A stretch of DNA of 64,000 bases from Peptidiphaga gingivicola (GTDB lineage Bacteria; Actinomycetota; Actinomycetes; Actinomycetales; Actinomycetaceae): contig NZ_LVZK01000001.1 of NCBI RefSeq assembly GCF_001652275.1, forward strand, positions 1,426,001 through 1,490,000, read 5' to 3'. This document shows, piece after piece, positions 26,531 to 37,276 of this stretch. Each line of letters opens with the position of its first letter. Position 1 is the first letter of the stretch. The notes beneath the pieces were generated by a model, which saw only the letters and a program-made list of their open reading frames with translations, was not told the origin of the DNA and did not search any database. Position numbers and translations under genes: made by a program.

Positions 26531-28137
26531 TGTCGTTGACGAAACTCCGGACGCTTCCGGACACATCCCAGACGATGGACCTCACTCCGCACGAGATCCA
26601 TCGCGAAGACTTCGCGGCCTACCAGCAAGGTCTCATCGATCTAGCCCAGGAAAAGGCAGAGGCGCGCCAGCATGCCGTCGGCAAGAAAACGGCCCGCGAA
26701 CGCATAGCCGAACTCTTGGACGAGGGAAGCTTCACTGAAATCGGGCGCTTCCGCGGGGGCAACATGGCCGAAGGCTTCACCGGCGCGGGGGTCGTGACGG
26801 GAATCGGCACGGTTGCCGGAGAGTCGGTGGCCGTCTACGCTCAGGACTTCTCGATCCAAGGCGGCACGCTCGGCGAAGTCGAGGGCAACAAGATCACCGC
26901 CCTTATGGACAAGGCCCTCGAACTGCGCATTCCCATCGTCGCGATGCTCGACTCCGGCGGCGCCAGAATCCAGGAGGGCGTGCTCGCCCTTTCTCAGTAC
27001 GGCCGCATCTTCAAAAAGACCTGCGAGGCCTCCGGCGTGATCCCGCAGATCTCCGTCATCCTCGGACCGTGCGCCGGCGGCGCCGTGTACTGCCCGGCCC
27101 TCACGGACTTCATCGTCATGACCCGGGACAATTCGCACATGTTCGTCACGGGCCCCGACGTGGTGCGCGCGACGACCGGCGAGGACGTCTCCTTCGCCGA
27201 CCTGGGCGGCGCCGAGGTGCACAATTTCCAGTCGGGAGTGGCCCATTACCTGGCCGACGACGAAGCCGACGCCCTCGACTACACGCGCACGCTCTTGACC
27301 TACCTCCCGCCGAACTGCGAGGGCGCGGCCCGCAGATGGGACTACGAAGAGGGACCCGAGGACGCCGCCAACGCCGCGAGGCTCTCCCAGATCGTCCCCG
27401 AGTCTTCGAAGCAGCCCTACGACATGGTCGAGGTCATACGCGCCCTCGTCGATTACGGCGAATTCGTGCAGGTCCAAGAAATGTTCGCCCAGTCGATCAC
27501 GGTTGGCTTCGCCGCCTTCGACGGCGAGTCCGTGGGAATCGTCGCGAACAACCCGATGCACGAGGCCGGCACGCTCGACGTCGACGCCTCCGAGAAGGCC
27601 GCGAGATTCGTCCAATTCTGCGACGCCTTCAACGTGCCCGTCGTCACCTTGGTCGACGTCCCCGGGTACCGCCCGGGGACCGAGCAGGAACACGCGGGAA
27701 TCATCAGGCGCGGCGCCAAACTCATCTGGTCCTACGCCACGGCCACAGTCCCGCTCGTGACCGTGACGCTGAGGAAAGCCTACGGAGGCGCCTACATCGT
27801 CATGGGTTCGAAGTCCCTGGGGGGAGACTTCAACTACGCGTGGCCGGGGGCGGAGATCGCCGTGCTCGGGGCCGACGGCGCGGTGGCCATCACCGGGCGG
27901 CGCGAACTGAAAAAGGCCGCTGAGGAAGGCAAGGACGTCGCCGCCGTCAAAGCCGAACTCGTGGAAAAGTACACGCGTGAGAACGTCAATCCGCACCTGT
28001 CGATAGAAAGTGGGCAACTCGACGCCATCATCACCCCGGAGACGACTCGTTCGTCGATCGTTTCCGCGCTGCGAATCGCACGGACGAAGAACCGCTCCCA
28101 ATCCCGCACGAGCCGCCACGGCAACATGCCGATGTGA
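26527..28137 (+). CDS. acyl-CoA carboxylase carboxyltransferase (beta) subunit
   Basis: 536 residues from ATG 26527 (ATGA overlap; ATG 26530 is also possible). The two crotonase-like carboxyltransferase domains show ARERIAELLDEGSF, VAMLDSGGARIQEGV, ISVILGPCAGGAVY, GPDVVRATTGEDV and, in the second half, VDVPGYRPGTEQE, GAKLIWSYATATVPLVTV and KAYGGAYIVMGSK. This is the PccB/AccD type. It moves the carboxyl group from biotin to acetyl- or propionyl-CoA. The C-terminal about 15 residues (KNRSQSRTSRHGN) are basic and non-conserved. fas follows 19 bases later. Confidence 0.93.
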   Translation: MMSLTKLRTLPDTSQTMDLTPHEIHREDFAAYQQGLIDLAQEKAEARQHAVGKKTARERIAELLDEGSFTEIGRFRGGNMAEGFTGAGVVTGIGTVAGESVAVYAQDFSIQGGTLGEVEGNKITALMDKALELRIPIVAMLDSGGARIQEGVLALSQYGRIFKKTCEASGVIPQISVILGPCAGGAVYCPALTDFIVMTRDNSHMFVTGPDVVRATTGEDVSFADLGGAEVHNFQSGVAHYLADDEADALDYTRTLLTYLPPNCEGAARRWDYEEGPEDAANAARLSQIVPESSKQPYDMVEVIRALVDYGEFVQVQEMFAQSITVGFAAFDGESVGIVANNPMHEAGTLDVDASEKAARFVQFCDAFNVPVVTLVDVPGYRPGTEQEHAGIIRRGAKLIWSYATATVPLVTVTLRKAYGGAYIVMGSKSLGGDFNYAWPGAEIAVLGADGAVAITGRRELKKAAEEGKDVAAVKAELVEKYTRENVNPHLSIESGQLDAIITPETTRSSIVSALRIARTKNRSQSRTSRHGNMPM

Positions 28138-28156
28138 GCTGACGAAAGGCCAATCA

Positions 28157-31100
28157 ATGAACTCCTACACCCCTTCCGCTTGGATCGCTCAATTCGCCGG
28201 GCAATCGACGCCCTGGCGGACGGAGCTGGCGGAGCTTGCGTCGGATCCCGCGATCGCGGCGAAGTTGGGCGCCATCCGCGACGCCGCGGAAAAGATCCTC
28301 GCCCCCGTGGCCCCCGAGCTGCTGACGGTCACGGGCCCCATGGATCTTCTGGGGGCGCCGCTTGAGGCCCCCGAGAACGCGGGGGCCACCGTTCCCGGAA
28401 TCCTCCTGGCCCAATACGGGGCCTACCTCGACGTTCGGGAGGCCCTGCCGGAGCCCGTCGCGGCCGTCGGCCATTCCCAAGGCGTCCTCGGCGCGGCCAT
28501 GCTGCGCGACGACCACGCGCAGGTCCTCGCGCTCGCGCGCCTCATCGGCGCCGCCGCCACCCGCGAGACGCTTCTCGCCGGGGCGAGCCGCCGCGGCGAA
28601 CACACACCCATGGTCTCCGTCAAAGGAGAGAACCTGGCCGACGTCGAACTTCCCGGCGACGTCGCCCTGGCGATCAAGAACTCCGCCACGTCCGAGGTGC
28701 TCTCCGGCGCGCCCAAGGCCCTCGAGGCGGCTTTGAAGGCGCTCAAGGTCGAGGGGGAGTACCTCGACGTCGCCGCCCCCTTCCACAATCCGGTGCTCGC
28801 ACCGGCCGTGGAGCAGGTGCTCCAGTGGGTTCGCGCCTGCGGCGTCTCGCTTCCCGACGCCGCCGACCTGGCCCGCGCCGTGCTCACTGAAAGCCTCGAC
28901 TGGGTTGCGGAGCTCCGCGAAAAGGTGCCCGCGGGGGCGACCGTCGTCGACCTTGGCCCGGGAACCGGCCTGGCGCGCCTGGCCGCGGAGAACTTCGCGG
29001 GGACCGGCGTGCACTACATCGAAGCGGGCACGGCCGACTCGCGCGACGCGCTTGCCCAGGGAACCCCTCGCGAGACGGCCTCCCAGGATTGGTCCGTCTT
29101 CGCCCCGGCCGCCCGCGTCATCGACGGGAGGAAGGTCGTCGAAACCGCATTCACGCGGCTGACGGGCCGTTCGCCGATCCTCGTGGGCGGAATGACGCCG
29201 ACGACCGTCGAGCCGGAGATCGTCGCCGCCGCGGCCAACGCCGGACATTGGGCGGAGATGGCCGGCGGCGGGCAGGTCACCGAGGAGATCCTCTCCGACC
29301 ACCTCGACCGGCTCGGCGAGCTCCTCGAACTCGGCCGCACGGCCCAGTTCAACGCCATGTTCCTCGACCCGTACCTGTGGGGCCTGCACTTCGGTTCCCG
29401 CCGCGCGGTGTCGAAGAAGCGCTCGGCCGGGGCGCCGCTCGACGGCGTCGTCGTCTCCGCAGGCGTCCCCGAGCTTGACGAGGCGGTCGAGCTGGTCGAG
29501 CGCCTGCGATCCGAGGGATTCCCCTATGTGGCCTTCAAGCCCGGCACGGTGGCGCAGATCCGCCAGGTCGTGCAGATCGCCCGCGAGCTGAACGAGAAGG
29601 GCGCGGATCTGCCGCTCATCGCCATGGTCGAGGACGGGCAGGCCGGCGGCCACCACTCGTGGGAGTCGCTTCCCGAGCTGCTGCTTCCAACGTATGCGCA
29701 GCTGCGTGAGGCCGGCGTCGTCGTGTGCGCGGGAGGCGGCCTCGGCGACCCCGAGCGCGCCGCCGACTACCTCGACGGCTCGTGGTCCGTCGCCCACGGG
29801 CGCCCGCCGATGCCCGTCGACGGCGTGTTCGTCGGAACCGCGCTCATGGCCTCCGCCGAGGCTGCCACGAGCCCCGCGGTCAAGGACCTGCTCGTGGCGA
29901 CGCCCGGCATCACCGAGGGCTGGGTGCGCAGGGGCGAGGTCCGCGGGGGAATGACCTCCGGGCTGTCCCAGCTGCACGCGGACCTCTACGAGGTCGCCAA
30001 CGCGAGCGCAGCAGCCTCGAAGCTTCTGGCGGAGATCCCCGCCGAGGAGGTTGAATCGCGCCGCGAGGAGATCATCGAGGCGATCGACAAGACGGCCAAG
30101 CCGTACTTCGGCGACGTCGAAGAGATGACCTACCGCCAGATGCTCGAGCGCTACGTTGAGCTTGCCTGGCCTTGGGTGGACGAGTCCATGGAAAAGCGCT
30201 TCGTCGAACTGCTTCAGCGCGCGGAGGCCCGCCTGAGCGAGGCCGACCACGGCCAGATCGAGACCCTGTTCGCCGATGGCGCCGAGGACCCCGAGCGCGC
30301 CGTGGAGGCCCTCGCGGCCGCGCACCCGGCGGCCGAATCCGTCCTCGTGACGCCGACGGACGCCGCCTTCTTCGTCGAACTCTCGCGCAAATACCCCAAG
30401 CCGGTTCCCTTCGTCCCGGTCATCGACGCGGAGATCGTCCGTAGATGGGGGTCGGACAACCTGTGGCAGTCCCACGATCCGCGATATGCGGCGGACGCGG
30501 TGCGGATCATCCCGGGCCCGATCTCCGTGGGGGCCATCACCGAGGCAAACGCGCCCGCCGCCGACATCCTCGCCAAGTACGAGCAGGTCGCGGCTGCCCG
30601 CCTGGGCGAGGGCGAGAGCGCCTTCAGCAGGATCGCCGCGACCGAGGACGAATACTTCCGGTCCGCCCGCTACGTCGTGTGGCGGGGGAGCCTCGTGCCC
30701 AACCCTGCCCTCATCGAGGGAGCGAGCCTCCATGAGGCCGAGGGCCCGGCCGCCGGCGGATGGGAGGTCCTCGTGCCTTTCGACTCCGTGTGGGACGGCA
30801 CCGGCTCGCCGACCCATCGCGTCCGCGACATCCGCATTCCGCTCGTGGCGCCCGAAGGCGCGGCCTCCGGCGCCTACCCGCTCGTGGACGACTCCCGGCT
30901 CTCCGCAGCCATGCGCGGCCTGCTGGAGGCGACGGCCGGCGTGGGCTCGACGACGGCGGGCGGAACCCCCATCGAGTCCCTTCCCGGCGACGGCGAGGCT
31001 TTCTCCTTCGACTTCGGCCGCGACGCGGCCGCCGCCCACGCACTCGTGTGCGAGCCCCCTGAGGCGGTCGACGCAGGGGCCGTGCCGAGCGCCCTGTTCG

Positions 31101-34100
31101 GCTCGTGCTGGCCGGCGATATACGGCGCGATCGGCTCGACTGTCCGCGACGGATACCCCGTCATAGAAGGACTTCTATCGACAGTCCACCTCGATCACTC
31201 CGAGCGAATCGCGGCCTCCCTCGACGAGCTGGCGGGGACGCTGACTGCGACCTCGCACGTGACCGGCGTCGCCGACACCGCCGCGGGCAGAGTCATCGGC
31301 GTCGACACCCGGGTCGTGGACGGCGACGGCCGAGAGGTCGCCTTCTTCGCCGACCGTTTCGCCCTGCGCGGCCGCGTGGGCGAGGAGCAGCTTGAGGATC
31401 CCGAGCCGCGGGCGGGGGTCGGCGACGTCGTCGACACGCCGCGCTCCGTACTCGGCTCAGCCAAGGTCTCCGCGCCGACGGACATGACCGCCTTCGCCAT
31501 CGTCTCGGGCGACTACAATCCCATCCACACGTCGCGCAGGGGGGCGAAGCTCGCCGGGCTCGACGAGCCGATCGTCCACGGCATGTGGCTGTGCGCGGCC
31601 GCGGAGTACGCGACCCAGAAGATCGCGGGAACGAGGATTCTGGGGTGGACGTACAGGATGTTCGGAATGGTCGCGCTGGGCGACGTCGTCGACGTGCGCG
31701 TCGAACGCGTCGGACGCATTCGCGGCGGAGGCTTGGCCCTCGAGGTCTCGTGCACCGTCGACGGGGTTCTGGTGGCCACTGCGACGGCGGCCGTGGCCGC
31801 CCCGAGCACCGCCTACCTGTATCCCGGGCAGGGTGTGCAGTCCCAGGGGATGGCTCTGGACGAGCGCAACGAGTCGGCCGCGGCGCGGGCTGTATGGGAG
31901 CGCGCCGACAAGCACACCCGCGAGAAGCTCGGCTTCTCGATCCTCGCTCTGGTTCGCGACAATCCGCGCGAACTCGTCGCGGGCGGCGTGCGCTACCACC
32001 ATCCCGAGGGCCTGCTCAACCTCACCCAGTTCACCCAGGTGGCGCTGGCCACCGTCGCGGCGGCCCAGACCGAAAGGCTCGCGGCCGAGGGCGCGCTCGT
32101 GGAAGGGGCGATGTTCGCCGGGCATTCGCTGGGCGAGTACACGGCGCTTTCTTCGTACGGGCGGGTCTTCCCGCTGGAGGCCCTCCTTGAGATCGTCTTC
32201 CAGCGCGGCTCGACGATGCACAATCTCGTTCCGCGCGACGCGCAGGGCCGCTCAAACTACCGCATGGGGGCGCTTCGCCCCAGCCAGTTCGGGGTGAGCG
32301 ACGTCGTCGGCTACGTCGAATCGATCTCCGAGGAGACGGGCGAGTTCCTTGAGGTCGTCAACCTCAACATCGAGGGCCAGCAGTACGCCGTGGCCGGAAC
32401 CGTCGCGGGCCTTAAGGCCCTGGAGCGCGACGCGAACGCCCGGGCCGAGGCCGCGGGCGGCAAGCGATCGTTCATCCTCGTTCCCGGCATTGACGTGCCC
32501 TTCCACTCGCGCGTCCTGCGCAACGGGGTGGACGACTTCCGCGAGCTTCTGGAAGACCTGCTGCCCGAGAAGATCGAGGCCGACGCCCTCGTGGGCCGCT
32601 ACATACCCAACCTCGTGGCCAAGCCCTTCGAGCTGACGGAGGAGTTCGCGAGGCTCATCCTCGACGTCGCCCCGTCGACGATGGTGGCCGAGCTTGTCGA
32701 GGACTTCGACGGCCTGCTCGAGCGCGACCGCTACCGCGTCATCCGCACGCTGCTCATTGAGCTTCTCGCGTGGCAGTTCGCCTCGCCCGTGCAGTGGATT
32801 GATACGCAGAACGTGCTCTTGGAGGAGGGCGTGCGCGAATGGGTCGAGGTTGGCCTCGCCACCGCGCCGACCCTCGCCAACATCGGGGCGCGGACCGTCG
32901 CCCAGGCGGGCGCGGACGTTGCTGTCATGAACGTCGCGAGGGATTCTCAGCGCGTCAGGCGCGAAGACGTGGCCGCGGCCCCGGTTGAAGAGGCCGGCGA
33001 GCCGCAGGCGGCTGAATCGTCCGCCGACGCCGGAAAGGCAGCGGCGCCCGCCGATTCTCAGCCTCAGGCGGCTCCCGAGCAGAATGCGCCCGCGCAGGAA
33101 GCGCCGGCCGCGCCTGCCGCTCCTGCGCCTGCTGCCGCGGCGGGGCCCGTCGAGGACCTTCCCTTTACCGCGGCCGACGCGTTGGACGCGCTACTCGCCG
33201 TCCACGCGAAGCTGCGGCCCGAGCAGATCGTCGACGCCGACACCGTCGAGACGTTGACGAACGGCGTCTCTTCGAAGCGCAACCAGGTGCTCATGGACCT
33301 GACGGCGGAGTTCGGCCTGTCGTCGATGGACGGCGCCGCCGAGGCGCCCATGTCCAAGCTCCGAGCCGGGGTTTTGGCCGGCGCCCACGGATACAAGCCG
33401 TTCGGAGCGGTGTTGAGCGAGGCCATTTCCGGCCGACTCCGCCAGATAGCCGGCGCCGCCGGCGCCAAACCGCAGCGCGTCTCCGAATACCTCGCCTCGG
33501 CGTGGGGCCTGGGCGAGGGGTGGGCGACGCACGTCGCCACTGCCGTCGTGCTCGGCTCCCGCGAAGGAAAATCGCTGCGGGGAGGCGAACTCGCCACGAT
33601 AAAGCCGTCGAAGAAGTTCGACGCGACGATCGACGAGGCTGTCGCCCAGGTGGCCGCCGCCCGCGGAATCGCCGTGTCAAAGGCCAGCTCGGGCGGCGGA
33701 TCGGGGACGATGGTCGATTCGGCCGCCCTCGAAGAGATCACGGGGCAGATGACCGACGCCCTGGCGGCGACCGCCCGCGAGCTTCTCGCCCGCCTGGGCA
33801 AGGAGCCGCCCGCGCAGCAGGCGGGCGGCGACAATGCAGACGACCTCGCGCTGCGGGCCGCCGTGTCCGCCGAGCTCGGGGACGGCTGGGAGAAGTTCGT
33901 CGCCCCCGCGTTCACCCCCGACCGGGCCGTCCGCCTGTGCGACCGCTGGGCGAGCGCCCGCGAGGACGTCGCGCGGATCGCCGCGGGGCAGGAGGTCGAA
34001 GGGAACTTCGAATCGACCGGCGAGGAAGTGGCGAAGCAGGCCCGATGGCATGCCGAGCGCCGCCCCGAGCGCGCCGAGCGCCTCCTCGCGATCGCCGCGG

Positions 34101-37003
34101 CTGCAGAAAGCTCCGACCCGGGCCAGTTCAGCGGAAAGGTCGCCGTCGTCACCGGCGCCTCGCCGAGGTCGATCGCGGCGTCCGTCGCAGGCAGGCTCTT
34201 GGCGGGCGGTGCGACCGTCGTCGTCACGACTTCGCGACTGGACTCCGGGCGCCTCAACTGGGCCGCTGAACTTTATCGGCGCAGCGCCCGCGGCGACGCC
34301 GAACTGTGGATCGTCCCAGCCAACCTCGGTTCGCTGCGCGACATCGACGCCCTCGTCGAATGGATCGGCGCCGAGCAGCGGGTGACGCTCGGCGCGGCGA
34401 CCAAGGTGCTTAAGCCGGCGTTCGTTCCCGACATCCTCTTCCCGTTCGCCGCGCCTCCCGTCCGCGGCACGCTCGACGACGCCGGGGCTGCGGCCGAAAA
34501 CCAGGCCCGCGTGCTCCTGTGGGGAGTCGAGCGGCTGATCGGCGGCCTTTCCCGCATCGGCGCCGACACGCACGTCGGCCACCGCCTTCACGTGGTCCTG
34601 CCCGGATCGCCCAACCGGGGAACCTTCGGCGGCGACGGCGCATACGGCGAGGTCAAGGCGGCTCTCGACGCCGTCGCCAACAAGTGGGCCAACGAGCCGT
34701 GGGGCGCCAGGACGTCGATCGCCCACGCCCTCATCGGCTGGGTCAAGGGCACGAACCTCATGGGCCACAACGACCCGCTCGTCGCCGCGGTCGAAGCCGC
34801 GGGGGTCCGCGTGTGGAACACGGAAGAGATTGCCGAGAGGCTGCTCGATCTGTGCACCGAGGAGTCCTTGGAGGCGGCTGCCTGCGCCCCGATGGTCGTC
34901 GACCTGACCGGCGGGATGGACAAGGTCAATCTGCGAAAGCTCGCCAAGGGACTCAAGCTTCCGAGCGCGCCCGAGGAGGCCGAGGGCCCGGCCACGATCG
35001 GAGCGCTCGCCACGCCCGCAGGGGTCGCGAGCGGGCGCACCCCGGGGCGCGAGGCCTTCGCGGGCGGCTCCGCCAGGCCGGAAGACCTCGTGGTCGTCGT
35101 CGGCGTCGGCGAAGCCGGGCCGTGGGGCTCCTCGCGCACCCGCCTCGCCGCCGAGCTGGGAATCCAGGGCACTGGCGAGGTCGACATGACCGCGGCGGGC
35201 GTCCTCGAGCTGGCCTGGATGATGGGCCTGCTCGAATGGCACGACACGCCCAAACCGGGTTGGTACGACGCTTCGGGAAGCGTCGTACCCGAAGAGGAGA
35301 TCTACGAGCGCTATCGAGACGAAGTCGTGGCCCGCTGTGGCGTCCGCTCCTTCGTCGACGACGGTCCGCTCGTAAACCTCGGGTCCATTGACATCGAGGA
35401 GGTGCGCCTGGATTCCGACGTGACCTTCACCGTCGCCGACGAGGCCGCCGCAAACGCCCTTGTCGAGGCGGACCCCGAGAATACGTCTGCCGCGCTGGTC
35501 GACGACGAATGGACCGTGACCCGCAAGGCCGGGGCGCTGACCTACGTTCCGCGAAGGGCGACCCTCAGCCGCACCGTCGGCGGCCAGTTCCCCGACGGCT
35601 TCGACCCCGCGCACTGGGGGATTCCCGCATCGATGATCGAGTCCTCCGACCGCATGGCCATCTGGAACCTCATGACCACGGTCGACGCCTTCATCGGAGC
35701 CGGGTTGACCCCCGGAGAGCTGCTGCGCAGCGTCCACCCGAACGAGGTGGCCTCCACCCAGGGCACGGGATTCGGCGGAATGTCCTCGATGCGGCAGTTC
35801 TACCTCGACAGGTTCACGGGCCGCTCGCGCCCGCAGGACCTCCTGCAGGAGACCCTCGGCAACGTCATCGCCGCGCACACGATGCAGTCCTACGTGGGCG
35901 GCTACGGGTCGATGATCCACCCGGTCGGCGCGTGCGCCACCGCGGCCGTCTCCGTCGAGGAGGGGGTCGACAAGATCGCCTGCGGCAAGGCGACCTTCGT
36001 GGTGGCCGGCGGAATCGACGACATCGGATTGGAGTCGATCACCGGGTTCGGCGACATGACGGCGACGGCGGACTCGGCGGCCATGGCCCGCCAGGGCATC
36101 GACGAGCGCTTCTACTCTCGCGCGGGCGATCTGCGCAGGGGAGGCTTCGTCGAGGCGCAGGGCGGCGGAACCGTGCTGCTCGCCCGCGGCGACTTCGCGT
36201 TGGAGACGGGCCTGCCCGTTCTGGCCGTCGTGGCCCACGCGCAGTCCTTCGCCGACGGCGCCCACACGTCGATCCCCGCGCCGGGGCTCGGCGCGCTGGC
36301 CGTCGGCCGCGGAGGCAAGAACGCGCGCTTCGTCAAGAGCCTGGCCGCCCTGGGGATCACCCCGGACGACGTCTCGGTGGTCTCCAAGCACGACACCTCG
36401 ACCAACGCGAACGACCCGAACGAGGCCGAGCTGCACGTGCGGCTGGCAAAGGCCATCGGGCGCACCGAGGGCAACCCGCTTTACGTCGTGTCGCAAAAGT
36501 CGCTGACGGGCCACGCGAAGGGCGGCGCCGCGCTGTTCCAGCTCGCCGGACTGACGCAGATCCTCGCCAGCGGGCTGATCCCCGGAAACAAGGCGCTCGA
36601 CTGCCTCGACCCCGTTTTCGAGGAAGACCCCTACCTCGTGTGGCTGCGCTCGCCGTTCCAGCACGAGGGCGTCAAGGCGGGCCTCATCACCTCGCTTGGC
36701 TTCGGCCACGTCTCGGCCTTCATCGCGCTGGCTTCTCCGGACGCCTTCGAGGCGGCCGTGGCGCGCGCGCACGGAGACGAGGCCGCCGACGAGTGGCGCA
36801 GGCGCGCCGACGGGCGCACACACGCGGGCGCGGTTCGCCTGGAGAAGGCTATGCTCGGCAAGGCAGAGCTCTTCGAGGGCATCAAGGACAGGCGCTTTGC
36901 CGGCGACATCCACGAGGACGAGTCCGCAATGCTGCTCAATCCCGACGCCCGCCTCGGCGCCGACGGCTTCTACCCGCGGGTCAAGGCCGACGGCGAGGAA
37001 TGA
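28157..37003 (+). CDS. fas: type I fatty acid synthase (bacterial FAS-I)
   Basis: A 2948-residue cytosolic megasynthase in the mycobacterial/corynebacterial order. Acetyltransferase: GHSQG, Ser107. Enoyl reductase: GGMTPTTVEPE near 344. Hot-dog dehydratase: DYNPIHTSRRGAKLAG near 1118. Malonyl/palmitoyl transferase: GHSLGEY, Ser1324. An Ala/Pro/Glu linker (about 1605-1665) precedes the ACP, whose phosphopantetheine Ser is 1705 or 1706 in NGVSSKRN. Ketoreductase: VVTGASPRSIAASVAG near 1999. Ketosynthase: Cys2593 in GACATAAVS, with His in KHDTSTNANDPNE and SLTGHAKGG. No phosphopantetheinyl transferase domain is fused; acpS follows. ATG 28157 has a GAAAGG site. It makes long-chain acyl-CoA from acetyl- and malonyl-CoA. 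Confidence 0.97.
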   Translation: MNSYTPSAWIAQFAGQSTPWRTELAELASDPAIAAKLGAIRDAAEKILAPVAPELLTVTGPMDLLGAPLEAPENAGATVPGILLAQYGAYLDVREALPEPVAAVGHSQGVLGAAMLRDDHAQVLALARLIGAAATRETLLAGASRRGEHTPMVSVKGENLADVELPGDVALAIKNSATSEVLSGAPKALEAALKALKVEGEYLDVAAPFHNPVLAPAVEQVLQWVRACGVSLPDAADLARAVLTESLDWVAELREKVPAGATVVDLGPGTGLARLAAENFAGTGVHYIEAGTADSRDALAQGTPRETASQDWSVFAPAARVIDGRKVVETAFTRLTGRSPILVGGMTPTTVEPEIVAAAANAGHWAEMAGGGQVTEEILSDHLDRLGELLELGRTAQFNAMFLDPYLWGLHFGSRRAVSKKRSAGAPLDGVVVSAGVPELDEAVELVERLRSEGFPYVAFKPGTVAQIRQVVQIARELNEKGADLPLIAMVEDGQAGGHHSWESLPELLLPTYAQLREAGVVVCAGGGLGDPERAADYLDGSWSVAHGRPPMPVDGVFVGTALMASAEAATSPAVKDLLVATPGITEGWVRRGEVRGGMTSGLSQLHADLYEVANASAAASKLLAEIPAEEVESRREEIIEAIDKTAKPYFGDVEEMTYRQMLERYVELAWPWVDESMEKRFVELLQRAEARLSEADHGQIETLFADGAEDPERAVEALAAAHPAAESVLVTPTDAAFFVELSRKYPKPVPFVPVIDAEIVRRWGSDNLWQSHDPRYAADAVRIIPGPISVGAITEANAPAADILAKYEQVAAARLGEGESAFSRIAATEDEYFRSARYVVWRGSLVPNPALIEGASLHEAEGPAAGGWEVLVPFDSVWDGTGSPTHRVRDIRIPLVAPEGAASGAYPLVDDSRLSAAMRGLLEATAGVGSTTAGGTPIESLPGDGEAFSFDFGRDAAAAHALVCEPPEAVDAGAVPSALFGSCWPAIYGAIGSTVRDGYPVIEGLLSTVHLDHSERIAASLDELAGTLTATSHVTGVADTAAGRVIGVDTRVVDGDGREVAFFADRFALRGRVGEEQLEDPEPRAGVGDVVDTPRSVLGSAKVSAPTDMTAFAIVSGDYNPIHTSRRGAKLAGLDEPIVHGMWLCAAAEYATQKIAGTRILGWTYRMFGMVALGDVVDVRVERVGRIRGGGLALEVSCTVDGVLVATATAAVAAPSTAYLYPGQGVQSQGMALDERNESAAARAVWERADKHTREKLGFSILALVRDNPRELVAGGVRYHHPEGLLNLTQFTQVALATVAAAQTERLAAEGALVEGAMFAGHSLGEYTALSSYGRVFPLEALLEIVFQRGSTMHNLVPRDAQGRSNYRMGALRPSQFGVSDVVGYVESISEETGEFLEVVNLNIEGQQYAVAGTVAGLKALERDANARAEAAGGKRSFILVPGIDVPFHSRVLRNGVDDFRELLEDLLPEKIEADALVGRYIPNLVAKPFELTEEFARLILDVAPSTMVAELVEDFDGLLERDRYRVIRTLLIELLAWQFASPVQWIDTQNVLLEEGVREWVEVGLATAPTLANIGARTVAQAGADVAVMNVARDSQRVRREDVAAAPVEEAGEPQAAESSADAGKAAAPADSQPQAAPEQNAPAQEAPAAPAAPAPAAAAGPVEDLPFTAADALDALLAVHAKLRPEQIVDADTVETLTNGVSSKRNQVLMDLTAEFGLSSMDGAAEAPMSKLRAGVLAGAHGYKPFGAVLSEAISGRLRQIAGAAGAKPQRVSEYLASAWGLGEGWATHVATAVVLGSREGKSLRGGELATIKPSKKFDATIDEAVAQVAAARGIAVSKASSGGGSGTMVDSAALEEITGQMTDALAATARELLARLGKEPPAQQAGGDNADDLALRAAVSAELGDGWEKFVAPAFTPDRAVRLCDRWASAREDVARIAAGQEVEGNFESTGEEVAKQARWHAERRPERAERLLAIAAAAESSDPGQFSGKVAVVTGASPRSIAASVAGRLLAGGATVVVTTSRLDSGRLNWAAELYRRSARGDAELWIVPANLGSLRDIDALVEWIGAEQRVTLGAATKVLKPAFVPDILFPFAAPPVRGTLDDAGAAAENQARVLLWGVERLIGGLSRIGADTHVGHRLHVVLPGSPNRGTFGGDGAYGEVKAALDAVANKWANEPWGARTSIAHALIGWVKGTNLMGHNDPLVAAVEAAGVRVWNTEEIAERLLDLCTEESLEAAACAPMVVDLTGGMDKVNLRKLAKGLKLPSAPEEAEGPATIGALATPAGVASGRTPGREAFAGGSARPEDLVVVVGVGEAGPWGSSRTRLAAELGIQGTGEVDMTAAGVLELAWMMGLLEWHDTPKPGWYDASGSVVPEEEIYERYRDEVVARCGVRSFVDDGPLVNLGSIDIEEVRLDSDVTFTVADEAAANALVEADPENTSAALVDDEWTVTRKAGALTYVPRRATLSRTVGGQFPDGFDPAHWGIPASMIESSDRMAIWNLMTTVDAFIGAGLTPGELLRSVHPNEVASTQGTGFGGMSSMRQFYLDRFTGRSRPQDLLQETLGNVIAAHTMQSYVGGYGSMIHPVGACATAAVSVEEGVDKIACGKATFVVAGGIDDIGLESITGFGDMTATADSAAMARQGIDERFYSRAGDLRRGGFVEAQGGGTVLLARGDFALETGLPVLAVVAHAQSFADGAHTSIPAPGLGALAVGRGGKNARFVKSLAALGITPDDVSVVSKHDTSTNANDPNEAELHVRLAKAIGRTEGNPLYVVSQKSLTGHAKGGAALFQLAGLTQILASGLIPGNKALDCLDPVFEEDPYLVWLRSPFQHEGVKAGLITSLGFGHVSAFIALASPDAFEAAVARAHGDEAADEWRRRADGRTHAGAVRLEKAMLGKAELFEGIKDRRFAGDIHEDESAMLLNPDARLGADGFYPRVKADGEE

Positions 37004-37018
37004 CGGCTGAGCGACGAC

Positions 37019-37062
37019 GAGGCTGCTGCCGGCCCCCGGAATCGGGGGTCGGCAGCAGCCTC
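37019..37062 (+). terminator. 20-bp-stem terminator after fas
   Basis: The arms 37019-37038 and 37043-37062 form a 20-bp stem with one G-T pair around a GAAT loop, followed by GGTTT. Very stable. It would limit read-through from fas into acpS, so acpS probably has its own promoter in 37063-37276. Confidence 0.88.
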
Positions 37063-37124
37063 GGTTTGCCGCTTCGGCGGCCGCGGCGGCGGGCGTCGTC
37101 TATGCGCTCGCCGCTCCAGCGTTT

Positions 37125-37163
37125 CCTCGGCGTCGACATCGGCTCCTCGGCGTCGACATCGGC
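37125..37163. repeat. 20-bp tandem repeat upstream of acpS
   Basis: CCTCGGCGTCGACATCGGC occurs at 37125-37143 and 37145-37163, period 20, exact. A second pair follows: GGCTCATGACGGATG (37202-37216) and GGCGCATGACGGATG (37225-37239), period 23. Confidence 0.75.
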
Positions 37164-37276
37164 GCGCAGGGCGGCCTGCGTCTTCGCCGTATACGCATTT
37201 CGGCTCATGACGGATGCGCATTTTGGCGCATGACGGATGAAGGAGAGCCCATGCCGATGGCGGGGGAGAGGACCCG

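Noticed and set aside
28154-31039. 961-residue reverse-strand frame inside fas
   Set aside because: Same reason: opposite the AT-ER part of FAS-I, with no recognisable motif.
33677-36913. 1078-residue reverse-strand frame inside fas
   Set aside because: It lies wholly opposite the KR-KS part of FAS-I. Such long antisense frames are expected from high third-position GC.
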